From positions 1-64,000 of the forward strand of contig DASRAU010000023.1 in assembly GCA_035638075.1 (NCBI GenBank): a stretch of DNA of 64,000 bases, given 5' to 3'. Shown one piece after another: positions 15,699 to 25,499 of this stretch. Source of the DNA: DASRAU01 sp035638075 (GTDB taxonomy: Bacteria > Acidobacteriota > Polarisedimenticolia > Gp22-AA2). The notes under the pieces are model-generated. The model was not told the DNA's origin, did not search any database, and saw only the letters and a list, made by a program, of their open reading frames with translations. Position 1 is the first letter of the stretch; each line of letters opens with the position of its first letter. The position numbers and the translations under genes were made by a program.

Positions 15699-16836
15699 AT
15701 GGCACGATCCTTCGAAGTCGACGAGCTGGCGCGGCGCGTCGACGCGCTGCGCGCGCGCTACGCCGAGCTCAAGGTGCATCTTTGAGAAGGCCGCACCGGA
15801 AGGCCGTCTCCACGAGCTCGAAGCCCGCGCCGCCGACCCCGATCTCTTCAAGGATCCGCAGAAAGCCCAGCAGGTCCTGAGGGACCGCGCCCGCCTGACC
15901 GAGGCGATCGAGGCGCAGCGCGCCCTCGCCGCAAAGGCCGACGACGCCGCGACCCTGGTCGAGCTGGTGCGCGAAGGGGAGCCGGCCGGCGACGATCTGC
16001 AGGCCGCCGTCGACGCCCTGGGTGCGGCGCTCGACGCCACCGAGCTCGAGCTGATGCTCTCCGGCGAGCACGACGCCAACAACGCCATCCTGACCATCCA
16101 CCCGGGCGCCGGCGGCACCGAGTCGCAGGACTGGGCCGAGATGCTCTACCGCATGTACCTGCGCTGGGCCGAGGCGCACCGCTACCGCGTCGAGGCGCTC
16201 GACTACCAGAAGGGGGATGAGGCGGGCATCAAGAGCGCGACCCTGATGATCAAGGGCTCCAACGCCTACGGGCGGCTGCGCGCCGAGAACGGCGTGCACC
16301 GCCTGGTGCGCATCTCGCCGTTCGATTCGTCCGGGCGACGGCACACCTCGTTCGCGAGCGTCTATGCCGTCCCCGAGCTGGACGACTCGATCGACGTCAA
16401 GATCGAGGAGAAGGACCTGCGCGTCGACACCTACCGCAGCAGCGGCGCCGGCGGCCAGCACGTCAACGTCACCGACTCGGCGGTTCGTGTCACCCACCTG
16501 CCGAGCGGCATCGTCGTGTCGTGCCAGAACGAGCGCTCGCAGCATCGGAATCGCGACATGGCGATGCGCGTCCTCAAGGCGCGCCTCTATGAAGTGGAGC
16601 AGCGCAAGCGGGACGAGAAGCGCAAGGCGGACGAGGGGGACAAGAAGGACATCGACTTCGGCAGCCAGATCCGCTCCTACGTCCTGCAGCCGTACCAGCT
16701 CATCAAGGACCACCGCACCGGCTTCGAGCGCGGCGATGTCGACCGGGTCCTCGACGGCGACCTCGATCCCTTCATCCGGGCATTCCTGCTCAAGAAGGTC
16801 GCTCCTTCGGGCGCGGCGGCGTCCTCGCCGAACTAG
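15699..16836 (+). CDS. prfB: Peptide chain release factor 2 (programmed +1 frameshift)
   Basis: The gene is read in two frames: 28 codons from ATG 15699 to an in-frame TGA at 15783-15785, then the +1 frame from GAG 15784 to 16836, giving about 378 residues. The frameshift site is CTT-TGA-G, preceded by the Shine-Dalgarno-like AAGGTG three bases upstream. Class I release-factor motifs are the stop-recognition SPF (VRISPFDSSGRRHTSF) and the catalytic GGQ (SSGAGGQHVNVTDSAVR). RF2 terminates at UGA/UAA; RF2 shortage stalls ribosomes at the TGA and promotes the shift, an autoregulatory loop. The base after TGA is G, not the usual C. Confidence 0.95.
15771..15786 (+). promoter_or_regulatory. prfB programmed frameshift site
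   Basis: Elements in order: internal SD AAGGTG (15771-15776), spacer CAT, slip codon CTT (15780-15782) and stop TGA (15783-15785). The spacing matches the classic AGGGGG-TAT-CTT-TGA arrangement. Confidence 0.9.
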
Positions 16837-16914
16837 GCTCCCCCAGCCTGCGCTCACCTTTTCGTCATGCCTGCGTCTAACGGGAGAGTCGGGATTCTCC
16901 CGGGAGGCGGACTC

Positions 16915-18180
16915 ATGGTCGTGCGCGCGAAGACGTTCGTCGCTTTTCTTGCCATCGCCTGCGCCGTGGGCGCGGGGCCACGTTCCTTCACGGCGGAGAA
17001 CCCGCCTCGGCACTTCGGGGAGTCGCCGGTGCCGGCGCACGTCGAGGTGCGCTCGAAGGACGGCAGGGTCTCCGTCCCGTTCAACCTGAGCAACAACCAC
17101 GTCATCGTCCAGGCTTCGATCGGCGGCAAGCCGGTGAACCTGATCGTCGACACCGGCATGCCGATGGAAGGATTGATGCTCTACAAGAACCCGCGGGTCA
17201 CGGCTCTCGATCTCCCGTACGAGGAGGGGATGCGGGCCCGCGTCGCCGGCGCGGGAGGAGAGGAAAGAGGGATCGACGCCGAGATCGTGAACGGCCTGAC
17301 GGTCGATCTCGGCGACCTCCGGCTGACGCAGGTGCGCGCCATCGTGGCGCCGCCGCTCCCCGGCCTGGCCGACTACCACGACGGGGTCATCGGCGCTTCG
17401 CTGTTCAAGAACTTCGTGGTGGCGATCGACTACGAGGCGAAGCGCCTCACGCTCGACGACCCGAAGCGCTGGCAGCCGCCGGCCGGCGCCACCACGGTCC
17501 CGTTCAAGCTGCGGCACAACGCCCCGTTCATCGAGGTCGGCGTACTCGATGCGCAGGGGCGCTCCCTTCCCGCCACGGTCGTCGTGGATCTCGGCGCGGG
17601 GCACCCGATCTCCCTGAACCTCGGCGTCGTCGAAGGGCTGCAGGCGCCGGAGAAGACCATCAGCGCCGTCGTCGGCCTGGGCGTCGGCGGCCGCCTGTCC
17701 GGCCGGGTCGGCCGGATCGCCGGATTGCAGCTCGGGGGCATGACGCTCAAGGACGTCATCGCGACCTTCCCGGACGCCGACGTCCAGCGCCCCGGCGGCG
17801 AGGATTACGGCGGGGGCAACCTGGGCAACCAGGTCCTGCAGCGCTTCAAGGTCGCCTTCGACTACCAGAACAAGCGGATGGTGCTGTCACCCGGCAAGTC
17901 CTTCGATCGTCCGTTCGAATGGGACATGTCCGGCCTGTGGCTGCAGCCCGATGCGACCGGCGCGCTCAAGGTCGGCTTCGTCGTGGACAAGTCTCCCGCG
18001 AACGGCGCTGGCGCACTCGTGGGGGATGTGGTGACGCAGTGGAACGGCAAATCCATCTCCGCCGGCGACCTTCCCAGCCTGCGCGAGACGCTGCGCCTGC
18101 CCGGCCAGCAGCTCGACCTCACCGTCGTGCGCGACGGCAAGCCGGTCACGCTGAGCTTCAAGACCACGCGCCTCGTCTGA
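16915..18180 (+). CDS. Retropepsin-like aspartyl protease with C-terminal PDZ domain
   Basis: A 421-residue secreted or periplasmic protein. It has a signal peptide (FVAFLAIACAVGAG), then two tandem aspartyl-protease half-folds. The first has LIVDTG (Asp at about 79) and the GVIGASLFKNFVVAIDYE flap/strand motif. The second has VVDLGAG (Asp about 225), where the canonical Thr is replaced by Leu, and GNLGNQVLQRFKVAFDYQNKRM. A PDZ domain follows (about 340-415, VGFVVDKSPANGAGALVGDVV). This architecture is frequent in Acidobacteriota-like genomes; substrates are unknown. ATG at 16915 is chosen for its GGGAGGCGG site. It is 80 bases after prfB. Confidence 0.85.
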   Translation: MVVRAKTFVAFLAIACAVGAGPRSFTAENPPRHFGESPVPAHVEVRSKDGRVSVPFNLSNNHVIVQASIGGKPVNLIVDTGMPMEGLMLYKNPRVTALDLPYEEGMRARVAGAGGEERGIDAEIVNGLTVDLGDLRLTQVRAIVAPPLPGLADYHDGVIGASLFKNFVVAIDYEAKRLTLDDPKRWQPPAGATTVPFKLRHNAPFIEVGVLDAQGRSLPATVVVDLGAGHPISLNLGVVEGLQAPEKTISAVVGLGVGGRLSGRVGRIAGLQLGGMTLKDVIATFPDADVQRPGGEDYGGGNLGNQVLQRFKVAFDYQNKRMVLSPGKSFDRPFEWDMSGLWLQPDATGALKVGFVVDKSPANGAGALVGDVVTQWNGKSISAGDLPSLRETLRLPGQQLDLTVVRDGKPVTLSFKTTRLV

Positions 18181-18200
18181 CCCGGGTGAGCCGGCCCCGA

Positions 18201-18229
18201 TAGACGCGCCTCCGGGAGCGCGTTATATT
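18201..18229 (+). promoter_or_regulatory. hrcA promoter
   Basis: TAGACG (18201-18206), a 17-base spacer and TATATT (18224-18229). The predicted start is near 18236, only about eight bases before the hrcA ATG. The last two bases of the -10 are the first two of the CIRCE operator. Confidence 0.7.
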
Positions 18230-18254
18230 GGCACTCGCCGCCCATGAGTGCCAA
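18228..18254 (+). promoter_or_regulatory. CIRCE operator (HrcA binding site) overlapping the hrcA start codon
   Basis: TTGGCACTC, nine bases, GAGTGCCAA: a perfect inverted repeat that differs from consensus TTAGCACTC-N9-GAGTGCTAA only by one symmetric A-to-G change per arm. The hrcA ATG (18244-18246) straddles the spacer and the right arm, so repressor binding blocks both the promoter and the gene start. Confidence 0.93.
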
Positions 18255-19293
18255 GGAAACAGAACTCCCGCCCCGCGCCCAGGAAATTCTCCGGTGCGTG
18301 GTGTCCCACTACATCCTGACCGGCGAGCCGGTCGGGTCGCGCACCATCGCGAAGATGTCGTGGGAGGGGCTGAGCCCTGCCTCGATCCGCAACGTCATGT
18401 CGGATCTCGAGGAGGCCGGGTTCCTGGTGCAGCCGCACACCTCGGCGGGCCGGGTCCCGACCGACAAGGGCTATCGCTATTACGTCGACACTCTGCTGCC
18501 GGCCGGGCGGCTGGCGCCCCAGGATCGCGCTCTCATCGATCAGAGCCTGCGCGACCTCGGCGGCGAGCCGGGAACGACGATGGAGGCCATCCCCAAGCTC
18601 CTGTCGCGACTGACGAGCCAGGTCGCGTACCTGCTGGCGCCGCCGCCGGCGGAGGCGGTCCTCAAGCACATCGAGTTCGTCCGCCTCCATCCCAAGCGGG
18701 TGCTGGTCATTTTCGTGGACCGCAACGAAGTGGTGAGCCACCGCCTGCTCGACACCGAGGAGGACTACGAGGCCGACGTGCTCGAGAAAGCGGGCCGCTA
18801 CCTCGTGGGCGAGTTCGGCGGCAAGACGCTGGGGGAAATCCGCCGCCGCCTCGTCTCCCTCATGGCCGAGGAGAAGGCGCGCTTCGACACGCTCATGCGC
18901 GACGCGGTGGCGCTCGGGACCCGCTACTTCGACGCCGAGGCGGGGGCGCGGCGCATCGTCGTGGAGGGGACGACCAACATCATCAACCACCCGGAGCTGG
19001 CCGACGTCGAGATCATGCGGGGCCTGTTCGCGACCTTCGAGGAGAAGCACCGGCTGGTGACGCTCCTCGACCGCTACCTTGACGCGGACCGGCCGCGCAT
19101 CGTCATCGGATCGGAGGCAGGGGACCTGGCGGCCGGCCGGATGTCGCTCGTCGCCTCACCCTACCAGGCGGGGGAGGGGACCGGCTGGATCGGCGTGCTC
19201 GGGCCGACGCGGATGGAATACGACCGCGCGCTGGCGCTCGTCGAGTACATCTCCCGTCTTTTCTCCACTTTGTTGCGCCGTCCGATCCCGTAA
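18244..19293 (+). CDS. hrcA: Heat-inducible transcription repressor HrcA
   Basis: A 349-residue protein of normal length. The N-terminal winged helix (residues 5-75) includes the family signature YILTGEPVGSRTIAK and LSPASIRNVMSDLEEAGFLVQPHTSAGRVPTDKGYRYYVD. The C-terminal dimerisation/GroE-sensing domain contains GTTNIINHPEL and YDRALALVEYISRL. HrcA represses chaperone operons by binding CIRCE and is inactivated when GroEL is occupied. It is the first gene of hrcA-grpE-dnaK-dnaJ and sits under its own CIRCE, so it is autoregulated. No ribosome site precedes the ATG, which fits a leaderless or near-leaderless message. Confidence 0.97.
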   Translation: MSAKETELPPRAQEILRCVVSHYILTGEPVGSRTIAKMSWEGLSPASIRNVMSDLEEAGFLVQPHTSAGRVPTDKGYRYYVDTLLPAGRLAPQDRALIDQSLRDLGGEPGTTMEAIPKLLSRLTSQVAYLLAPPPAEAVLKHIEFVRLHPKRVLVIFVDRNEVVSHRLLDTEEDYEADVLEKAGRYLVGEFGGKTLGEIRRRLVSLMAEEKARFDTLMRDAVALGTRYFDAEAGARRIVVEGTTNIINHPELADVEIMRGLFATFEEKHRLVTLLDRYLDADRPRIVIGSEAGDLAAGRMSLVASPYQAGEGTGWIGVLGPTRMEYDRALALVEYISRLFSTLLRRPIP

Positions 19294-19301
19294 CCTATAT
19301 T
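19273..19301 (+). promoter_or_regulatory. Candidate internal promoter before grpE
   Basis: TTGCGC (19273-19278), a 17-base spacer and TATATT (19296-19301), spanning the end of hrcA. It would allow CIRCE-independent basal expression of grpE-dnaK-dnaJ. The -35 match is weak (TTG only). Confidence 0.35.
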
Positions 19302-19318
19302 CCGGCGCCGGAGGATCC

Positions 19319-20092
19319 ATGTCCGCGCGCCCGTCCGGCAGGCCGCACAAGCGCCACGAGCCGGCGTCCGAGAAGGAAGAGGATGCCAAAGGCTCGGGTC
19401 CGTCCTGCGACCTCCCCGCCACCGGCGACGACGACATCGAGATCCTCGAGGTCACCGGGATCAACGAGACGGAACCGCTCGCCGGCGAAGGCTCCTTCGG
19501 CGAGCTGGTGTCGCACGAATCCGACGCGCAGCACGATGTCCACGGAGGGCACGCCCAGGCCGGGCCGTCCCATGGTGCCGACGCACCGGACGACCTGCGC
19601 CGGCGTCTCGACGAGGCCGAGAAGGAAAAGGAGCGCCTGCACGACCTGTGGCTGCGCGCCCAGGCCGAGACCTCCAACGTCCGCAAGCAGCTCGATCGCG
19701 AGGCGACCGAGAGGCGCACCCGCGAGACGACGGAGCGCCTGCGGGCGCTGCTGCCGGTCCTCGACAGCCTCGAGCGCGCCATCCAGTCACCCGGGTGGGG
19801 CGACGACGGTCTGCGCCAGGGAATCGCGCTGACCCTGCAGCAGATGCTCGACGTCCTCGGACGGGACGGCCTCAAGCCGGTGGATTCGAAAGGGGAGAAG
19901 TTCGACCCGCAGGTGCACGAGGCGGTCGAGACGATCGCGACGAGCGAGGCGCCCGAGGGCACGGTGATCGAGGAGATGCAGCGCGGTTACCTGCTGCGCG
20001 ACCGGCTCGTCCGGCCGGCGCTCGTGAAGGTGGCCGCCGCCGAGGGAACGGAATCGGCGCCCGCGCCTGAGCGCCGGCGCGCCGCGGGATAG
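19319..20092 (+). CDS. grpE: Nucleotide exchange factor GrpE
   Basis: A 257-residue protein. It has a long, acidic, low-complexity N-terminus (about 95 residues, rich in Glu/Asp/Ser/His), then the GrpE coiled coil (DDLRRRLDEAEKEKERLHDLWLRAQAETSNVRKQ) and the C-terminal beta domain with FDPQVHEAVETI and GYLLRDRLVRPALVKVA. GrpE releases ADP from DnaK. It is longer than the usual ~190-200 residues because of the N-terminal tail. GGAGG precedes the ATG at 19319. It lies 25 bases after hrcA and 19 before dnaK. Confidence 0.95.
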   Translation: MSARPSGRPHKRHEPASEKEEDAKGSGPSCDLPATGDDDIEILEVTGINETEPLAGEGSFGELVSHESDAQHDVHGGHAQAGPSHGADAPDDLRRRLDEAEKEKERLHDLWLRAQAETSNVRKQLDREATERRTRETTERLRALLPVLDSLERAIQSPGWGDDGLRQGIALTLQQMLDVLGRDGLKPVDSKGEKFDPQVHEAVETIATSEAPEGTVIEEMQRGYLLRDRLVRPALVKVAAAEGTESAPAPERRRAAG

Positions 20093-20111
20093 AGGAGACG
20101 GAGGGGACACG

Positions 20112-22001
<1,890 letters not shown>

Positions 22002-22049
22002 TCGTCCCCGCCGCCGTTCGCAACGCGTGAAGCGGAGCGGAAGCGGGCG

Positions 22050-23189
22050 TTGAAGAAGAAGCGCGACTACTACGAGATCCTCGGCGTCGAGCGCGGCGCG
22101 GACGACGGGACCATCAAGAAGGCCTACCGCGCCCTCGCCCTCAAGCACCATCCCGACCGCAACCCCGGCGACAAGCAGGCGGAGGAGAAGTTCAAGGAGG
22201 CGGCCGAGGCCTACTCGGTCCTCGCCGACTCCGACAAGCGCGCCCGTTACGACCGCTTCGGCCATGCCGGCGTCGGCGGCGCCGCGGGCGATCCGTTCGG
22301 CGGCGGCTTCAACGCCGACGTCTTCGCCGGGTTCGAGGACATCCTCGGCAGCATGTTCGGGTTCTCGATGGGGGACATTTTCGGCGGCGGCCGGGCGTCA
22401 CGAGGGTCCGTCGCGGGACCGCAGCGCGGCTCCGACCTGCGCATCGACGTGGGCATCGATCTCATCGACGCGGCGCGCGGCGTCGAGAAGGAGATCACCG
22501 TGCCGCGCCTGGAGACCTGCGAGACCTGCAAAGGCAGCGGCTCGAAGGACGGCAAGCGCTCCACCTGCCGCGCCTGCGGCGGTCGCGGCCAGCTGCACCG
22601 CCAGCAGGGGTTCTTCACCCTGAGCCAGTCGTGCCCGGACTGCCGCGGAATCGGAGAGACGATCCAGAACCCGTGCGCCGACTGTCGCGGGGACGGCCGC
22701 CGGCGCGCGACCCGGACCCTCAAGATGCGCATCCCGCCGGGTGTCGAGACGGGCGTGCGTCTGCGCATGACCGGCGAAGGGGAGGGAGGACTGCGGGGCG
22801 GCCGTGCCGGCGACCTGTATGTCGTGGTCAGCGTCGAGGAGCACCCCGACTTCCGGCGCGAGGGACCGCACCTCTTCAGCGCCGCGGCGATCACCGTCAC
22901 CCAGGCGGTGCTCGGCGCCGAGGTCACGGTGCCGACCCTGGAAGGGACGGCGCGCATCACCGTTCCCGGCGGGACGCAGAGCGGCACCACCTTCGCGCTC
23001 AAGGGGAAGGGACTGCCGAGCCTCGACGGCGGCCCGCGCGGCGACCTCTACGTCACCGTCGCCCTGCGCGTCCCCGCGCGGCTGAGCCGCAAGCAGCGCG
23101 AGCTGTACGAGGCGCTGCGCGAGGGAGAGGAGCCCGCCGATGCGGCGCCGCGCGATCTCTTCGGACGGGTCAAAGACATCTTCAGTTGA
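22050..23189 (+). CDS. dnaJ: Chaperone protein DnaJ (Hsp40)
   Basis: A 379-residue type I DnaJ with a TTG start at 22050 (KKKRDYYEILGVERG). The J domain carries HPD in HHPDRNPGD, followed by a Gly/Phe-rich region. The zinc centre has four CxxCxGxG modules (CETCKGSG, CRACGGRG, CPDCRGIG, CADCRGDG), then C-terminal substrate-binding beta domains. It stimulates DnaK ATPase and delivers clients. A GGAGCGGAAGCGGG stretch serves as the ribosome site. It sits 48 bases after dnaK. Confidence 0.97.
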   Translation: MKKKRDYYEILGVERGADDGTIKKAYRALALKHHPDRNPGDKQAEEKFKEAAEAYSVLADSDKRARYDRFGHAGVGGAAGDPFGGGFNADVFAGFEDILGSMFGFSMGDIFGGGRASRGSVAGPQRGSDLRIDVGIDLIDAARGVEKEITVPRLETCETCKGSGSKDGKRSTCRACGGRGQLHRQQGFFTLSQSCPDCRGIGETIQNPCADCRGDGRRRATRTLKMRIPPGVETGVRLRMTGEGEGGLRGGRAGDLYVVVSVEEHPDFRREGPHLFSAAAITVTQAVLGAEVTVPTLEGTARITVPGGTQSGTTFALKGKGLPSLDGGPRGDLYVTVALRVPARLSRKQRELYEALREGEEPADAAPRDLFGRVKDIFS

Positions 23190-23196
23190 TCCCCGT

Positions 23197-24228
23197 GTGA
23201 GTCGGCCCCGGCTCCGTTCCGCGCCCCCACCCCGGCTCCGATCGACCCGCACCTGGTGGCAGGTGTCGCTCGAGGTCCCCGCGCGCCTCGAGGAAACCCT
23301 CGTGGCGGCGCTCTGGGAGCAGGGCTGTCTCGGCGTCGAAACGCGCGGCATGCCGCCGCCTCGTCAGTCGCGCGAGACCTGGAGCAATGAAGGTCCGCAA
23401 GCGCCGAAGCGTTCGCGCGTTCCGCTCGCGGTCTTTTTCCCCGGCACGTTGAAGACGGGAGAAGCACAGGCGCGCGTCCGCCGCGCCCTCGCCGCCGCCG
23501 GTCTCCGGCCCGGTGCCGTGCGGGTGCGACGCGTGGCGGATCGCGCCTGGGTTGAAGAGTGGCAGAAGACGCTTCGCCCGATGCCGATCGGCCGGCGCCT
23601 CCTGGCGCTCCCCGAAGGACTCCATCCGCCCACGGGAAACGGCCGCATCGTCCTGAGAATCCCGTTCGGGCAGGCGTTCGGAACCGGAGAGCACGCCTCG
23701 ACCCGCCTGTCGCTCGGGCTCCTCGAGGAGTCCCTCCGCCCGGGGGACGAGGTCCTCGATCTCGGGACCGGCACCGGCATCCTGGCCCTGGCCGCGGTGC
23801 GGCTGGGCGCGCGCCGGGCCCATGCCGTGGACGCCGACCCGGTGGCGGTCGCCGTGGCCCGGCGCACCCTCCGGATGAACCGTCCCCCGCGGTCCGCGCG
23901 TGCCGCGTCGCGATCGAGGACCGCCGCTTCCCGTACGGACCCGGTGACCGTGCGGCGAGCCGACGCGGCACGGGCCCTCGCAGGCCGCCGATTCGACTTC
24001 GCCCTCGTCAACATCGGCGCGCGCGTCATCCGCGAGCTGCTGCCGGCGCTGGCGAAGCGCGCACGCCCGGGCGCCCGCATCGTGCTGGCCGGCCTGCTCA
24101 TCGAGGACGAGCGGGATCTCGTCCGCCGCGCCCGCGCGGCCGGACTGCGCTTCGAAGCGCGCCGCCGCGCGCGCCCCTGGTCGGCCCTCCTCCTCAGTGC
24201 TCCCGGGAGGCGTTCCGCCCGGCGCTGA
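23197..24228 (+). CDS. prmA: Ribosomal protein L11 methyltransferase-like protein
   Basis: A 343-residue SAM-dependent methyltransferase. The N-terminal PrmA domain (TWWQVSLEVPARLEETLVAALWEQG) is followed by the methyltransferase fold with motif I VLDLGTGTGILALAAVRLGA, the GTGEHAST substrate motif (AFGTGEHASTRLSL) and LVNIGARVI in the catalytic NI position. PrmA trimethylates ribosomal protein L11. prmA commonly follows dnaJ, as here. GTG at 23197 is the most economical start, with no good ribosome site. A basic Arg/Ser/Ala stretch (near residues 230-245, RSARAASRSRTAASR) interrupts the usual spacing after motif II. Confidence 0.88.
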   Translation: MSRPRLRSAPPPRLRSTRTWWQVSLEVPARLEETLVAALWEQGCLGVETRGMPPPRQSRETWSNEGPQAPKRSRVPLAVFFPGTLKTGEAQARVRRALAAAGLRPGAVRVRRVADRAWVEEWQKTLRPMPIGRRLLALPEGLHPPTGNGRIVLRIPFGQAFGTGEHASTRLSLGLLEESLRPGDEVLDLGTGTGILALAAVRLGARRAHAVDADPVAVAVARRTLRMNRPPRSARAASRSRTAASRTDPVTVRRADAARALAGRRFDFALVNIGARVIRELLPALAKRARPGARIVLAGLLIEDERDLVRRARAAGLRFEARRRARPWSALLLSAPGRRSARR

Positions 24229-24364
24229 CGCCGGTCCCTTCCGGCATCGGCGTGAAGACCGCGCCGGACAGAGAAGGCGCAAGCCGCCCGCCAAACCAGG
24301 GACGAACCGCAGAATGGCTTCGCCGGAATTGCTTTTGTAGTGTGCGCCCCGACAGGTCCTGTTT

Positions 24365-24370
24365 TATACT
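24365..24370 (+). promoter_or_regulatory. -10 element of ilvE
   Basis: TATACT in an AT-rich pocket (GTTTTATACT), 38 bases before the ilvE ATG. A -35 is not evident. Confidence 0.4.
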
Positions 24371-24407
24371 GCGCGTCGATCGCTCCTCCCCGCCGCGAGG
24401 TGAAGAG

Positions 24408-25367
24408 ATGGGCTTCGCCAAGACCGACAAAGTCTGGATGAACGGCAAGCTGGTCCCGTGGGACCAGGCCACGGTGCACGTCTGCTCGCACGTCATCCAC
24501 TACGGCTCCTGCATCTTCGAGGGAGTTCGCGCCTACAAGACACCGCAGGGGCCGGCCATCTTCCGGCTCAAGGAGCACATCGAGCGGCTCTTCGACGGCT
24601 GCGCCATCTACCGCATGGAGATCCCGTTCACCCGCGAGCAGATCGAGCAGGCCGTGGTCGAGACGGTGCGCGTGAACAAGATGGAGGCGTGCTACATCCG
24701 CCCGCTGGCGTACCGCGGTTATGAGTCGCTCGGGGTCGATCCGTTCCCGTGCCCCATCGACGTCGCGGTGGCGGTCTGGCCGTGGGGCGCCTACCTCGGC
24801 AAGGACGCGACCGAGAAGGGCGTGGACGCCATGGTCTCCTCGTGGCGCCGGCAGGCGCCGGACACCCTTCCCGCCATGGCGAAGGCGAGCGCGAACTACA
24901 TGAACTCCCAGCTCATCAAGATGGAGGCGCTGGCCAACGGCTACGTCGAGGGGATCGCCCTCGACAGTTACGGTTTCGTCAGCGAGGGCAGCGGCGAGAA
25001 CCTGTTCGTGGTGAAGCGCGGCACCCTCTACACGCCTCCGCTCACCGCCTCGATCCTCCCCGGCATCACGCGGGCGAGCATCCTGACCATCGCCAACGAC
25101 CTGGGAATTCCGGTGGTCGAGCGCAGCGTGCCGCGCGAGATGCTGTACATCGCCGACGAGTGCTTCTTCGTCGGCACCGCCACCGAGGTGACGCCGATCC
25201 GCAGCGTCGACCGGCACACCATCGGCAGCGGCCGCCGGGGCGAAGTCACCGGCCGCATCCAGGCCGAGTACATGGCCCTCATCCAGGGCCAGAAGCCGGA
25301 TCGCCACGGGTGGCTGACGCACGTCCCCGCCATGGCCGCCGCCGGCACCAGCCGCCCGCGCGGCTGA
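24408..25367 (+). CDS. ilvE: Branched-chain amino acid aminotransferase
   Basis: A 319-residue fold-type IV PLP enzyme. It starts MGFAKTDKVWMNGKLVPW with GAGGTGAAG just upstream. The GSCIFEGVRAY motif is typical of BCAT. Lys in AMAKASANYMNSQLIK is the PLP Schiff-base residue, and the phosphate cup appears in SEGSGENLFVVK and FFVGTATEVTPI. It converts leucine, isoleucine and valine to and from their 2-oxo acids, the last step of branched-chain amino acid synthesis. It stands alone, preceded by a 180-base gap with its own -10. Confidence 0.95.
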   Translation: MGFAKTDKVWMNGKLVPWDQATVHVCSHVIHYGSCIFEGVRAYKTPQGPAIFRLKEHIERLFDGCAIYRMEIPFTREQIEQAVVETVRVNKMEACYIRPLAYRGYESLGVDPFPCPIDVAVAVWPWGAYLGKDATEKGVDAMVSSWRRQAPDTLPAMAKASANYMNSQLIKMEALANGYVEGIALDSYGFVSEGSGENLFVVKRGTLYTPPLTASILPGITRASILTIANDLGIPVVERSVPREMLYIADECFFVGTATEVTPIRSVDRHTIGSGRRGEVTGRIQAEYMALIQGQKPDRHGWLTHVPAMAAAGTSRPRG

Positions 25368-25410
25368 CCGAACCCGCGCCCGGTCAAGTCCTTACGGCAC
25401 ATTACGTTCC

Positions 25411-25439
25411 TTGACTCCCCCGGGGGCGGACCCTAGATT
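25411..25439 (+). promoter_or_regulatory. pilT promoter with palindromic spacer
   Basis: TTGACT (25411-25416), a 17-base spacer and TAGATT (25434-25439). The first ten spacer bases are the perfect palindrome CCCCCGGGGG. The same palindrome sits in the same position in the pgsA promoter. Confidence 0.65.
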
Positions 25440-25499
25440 TCCCCCCGACCGCGCCGGTCGTGTGTCCGAGGGTCGCCGGTCCGAGGAGCCTGAGACGCG

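Noticed and set aside
16881..16902. CGGGAGA/TCTCCCG hairpin, REP-like or prfB terminator
   Set aside because: No U-tract and no second copy noticed in the window; it may simply sit near the ribosome site of the protease gene.
22050..23189. ATG-only start for dnaJ
   Set aside because: No in-frame ATG precedes the J domain at a sensible place; TTG at 22050 gives the standard DYYEILGV N-terminus.
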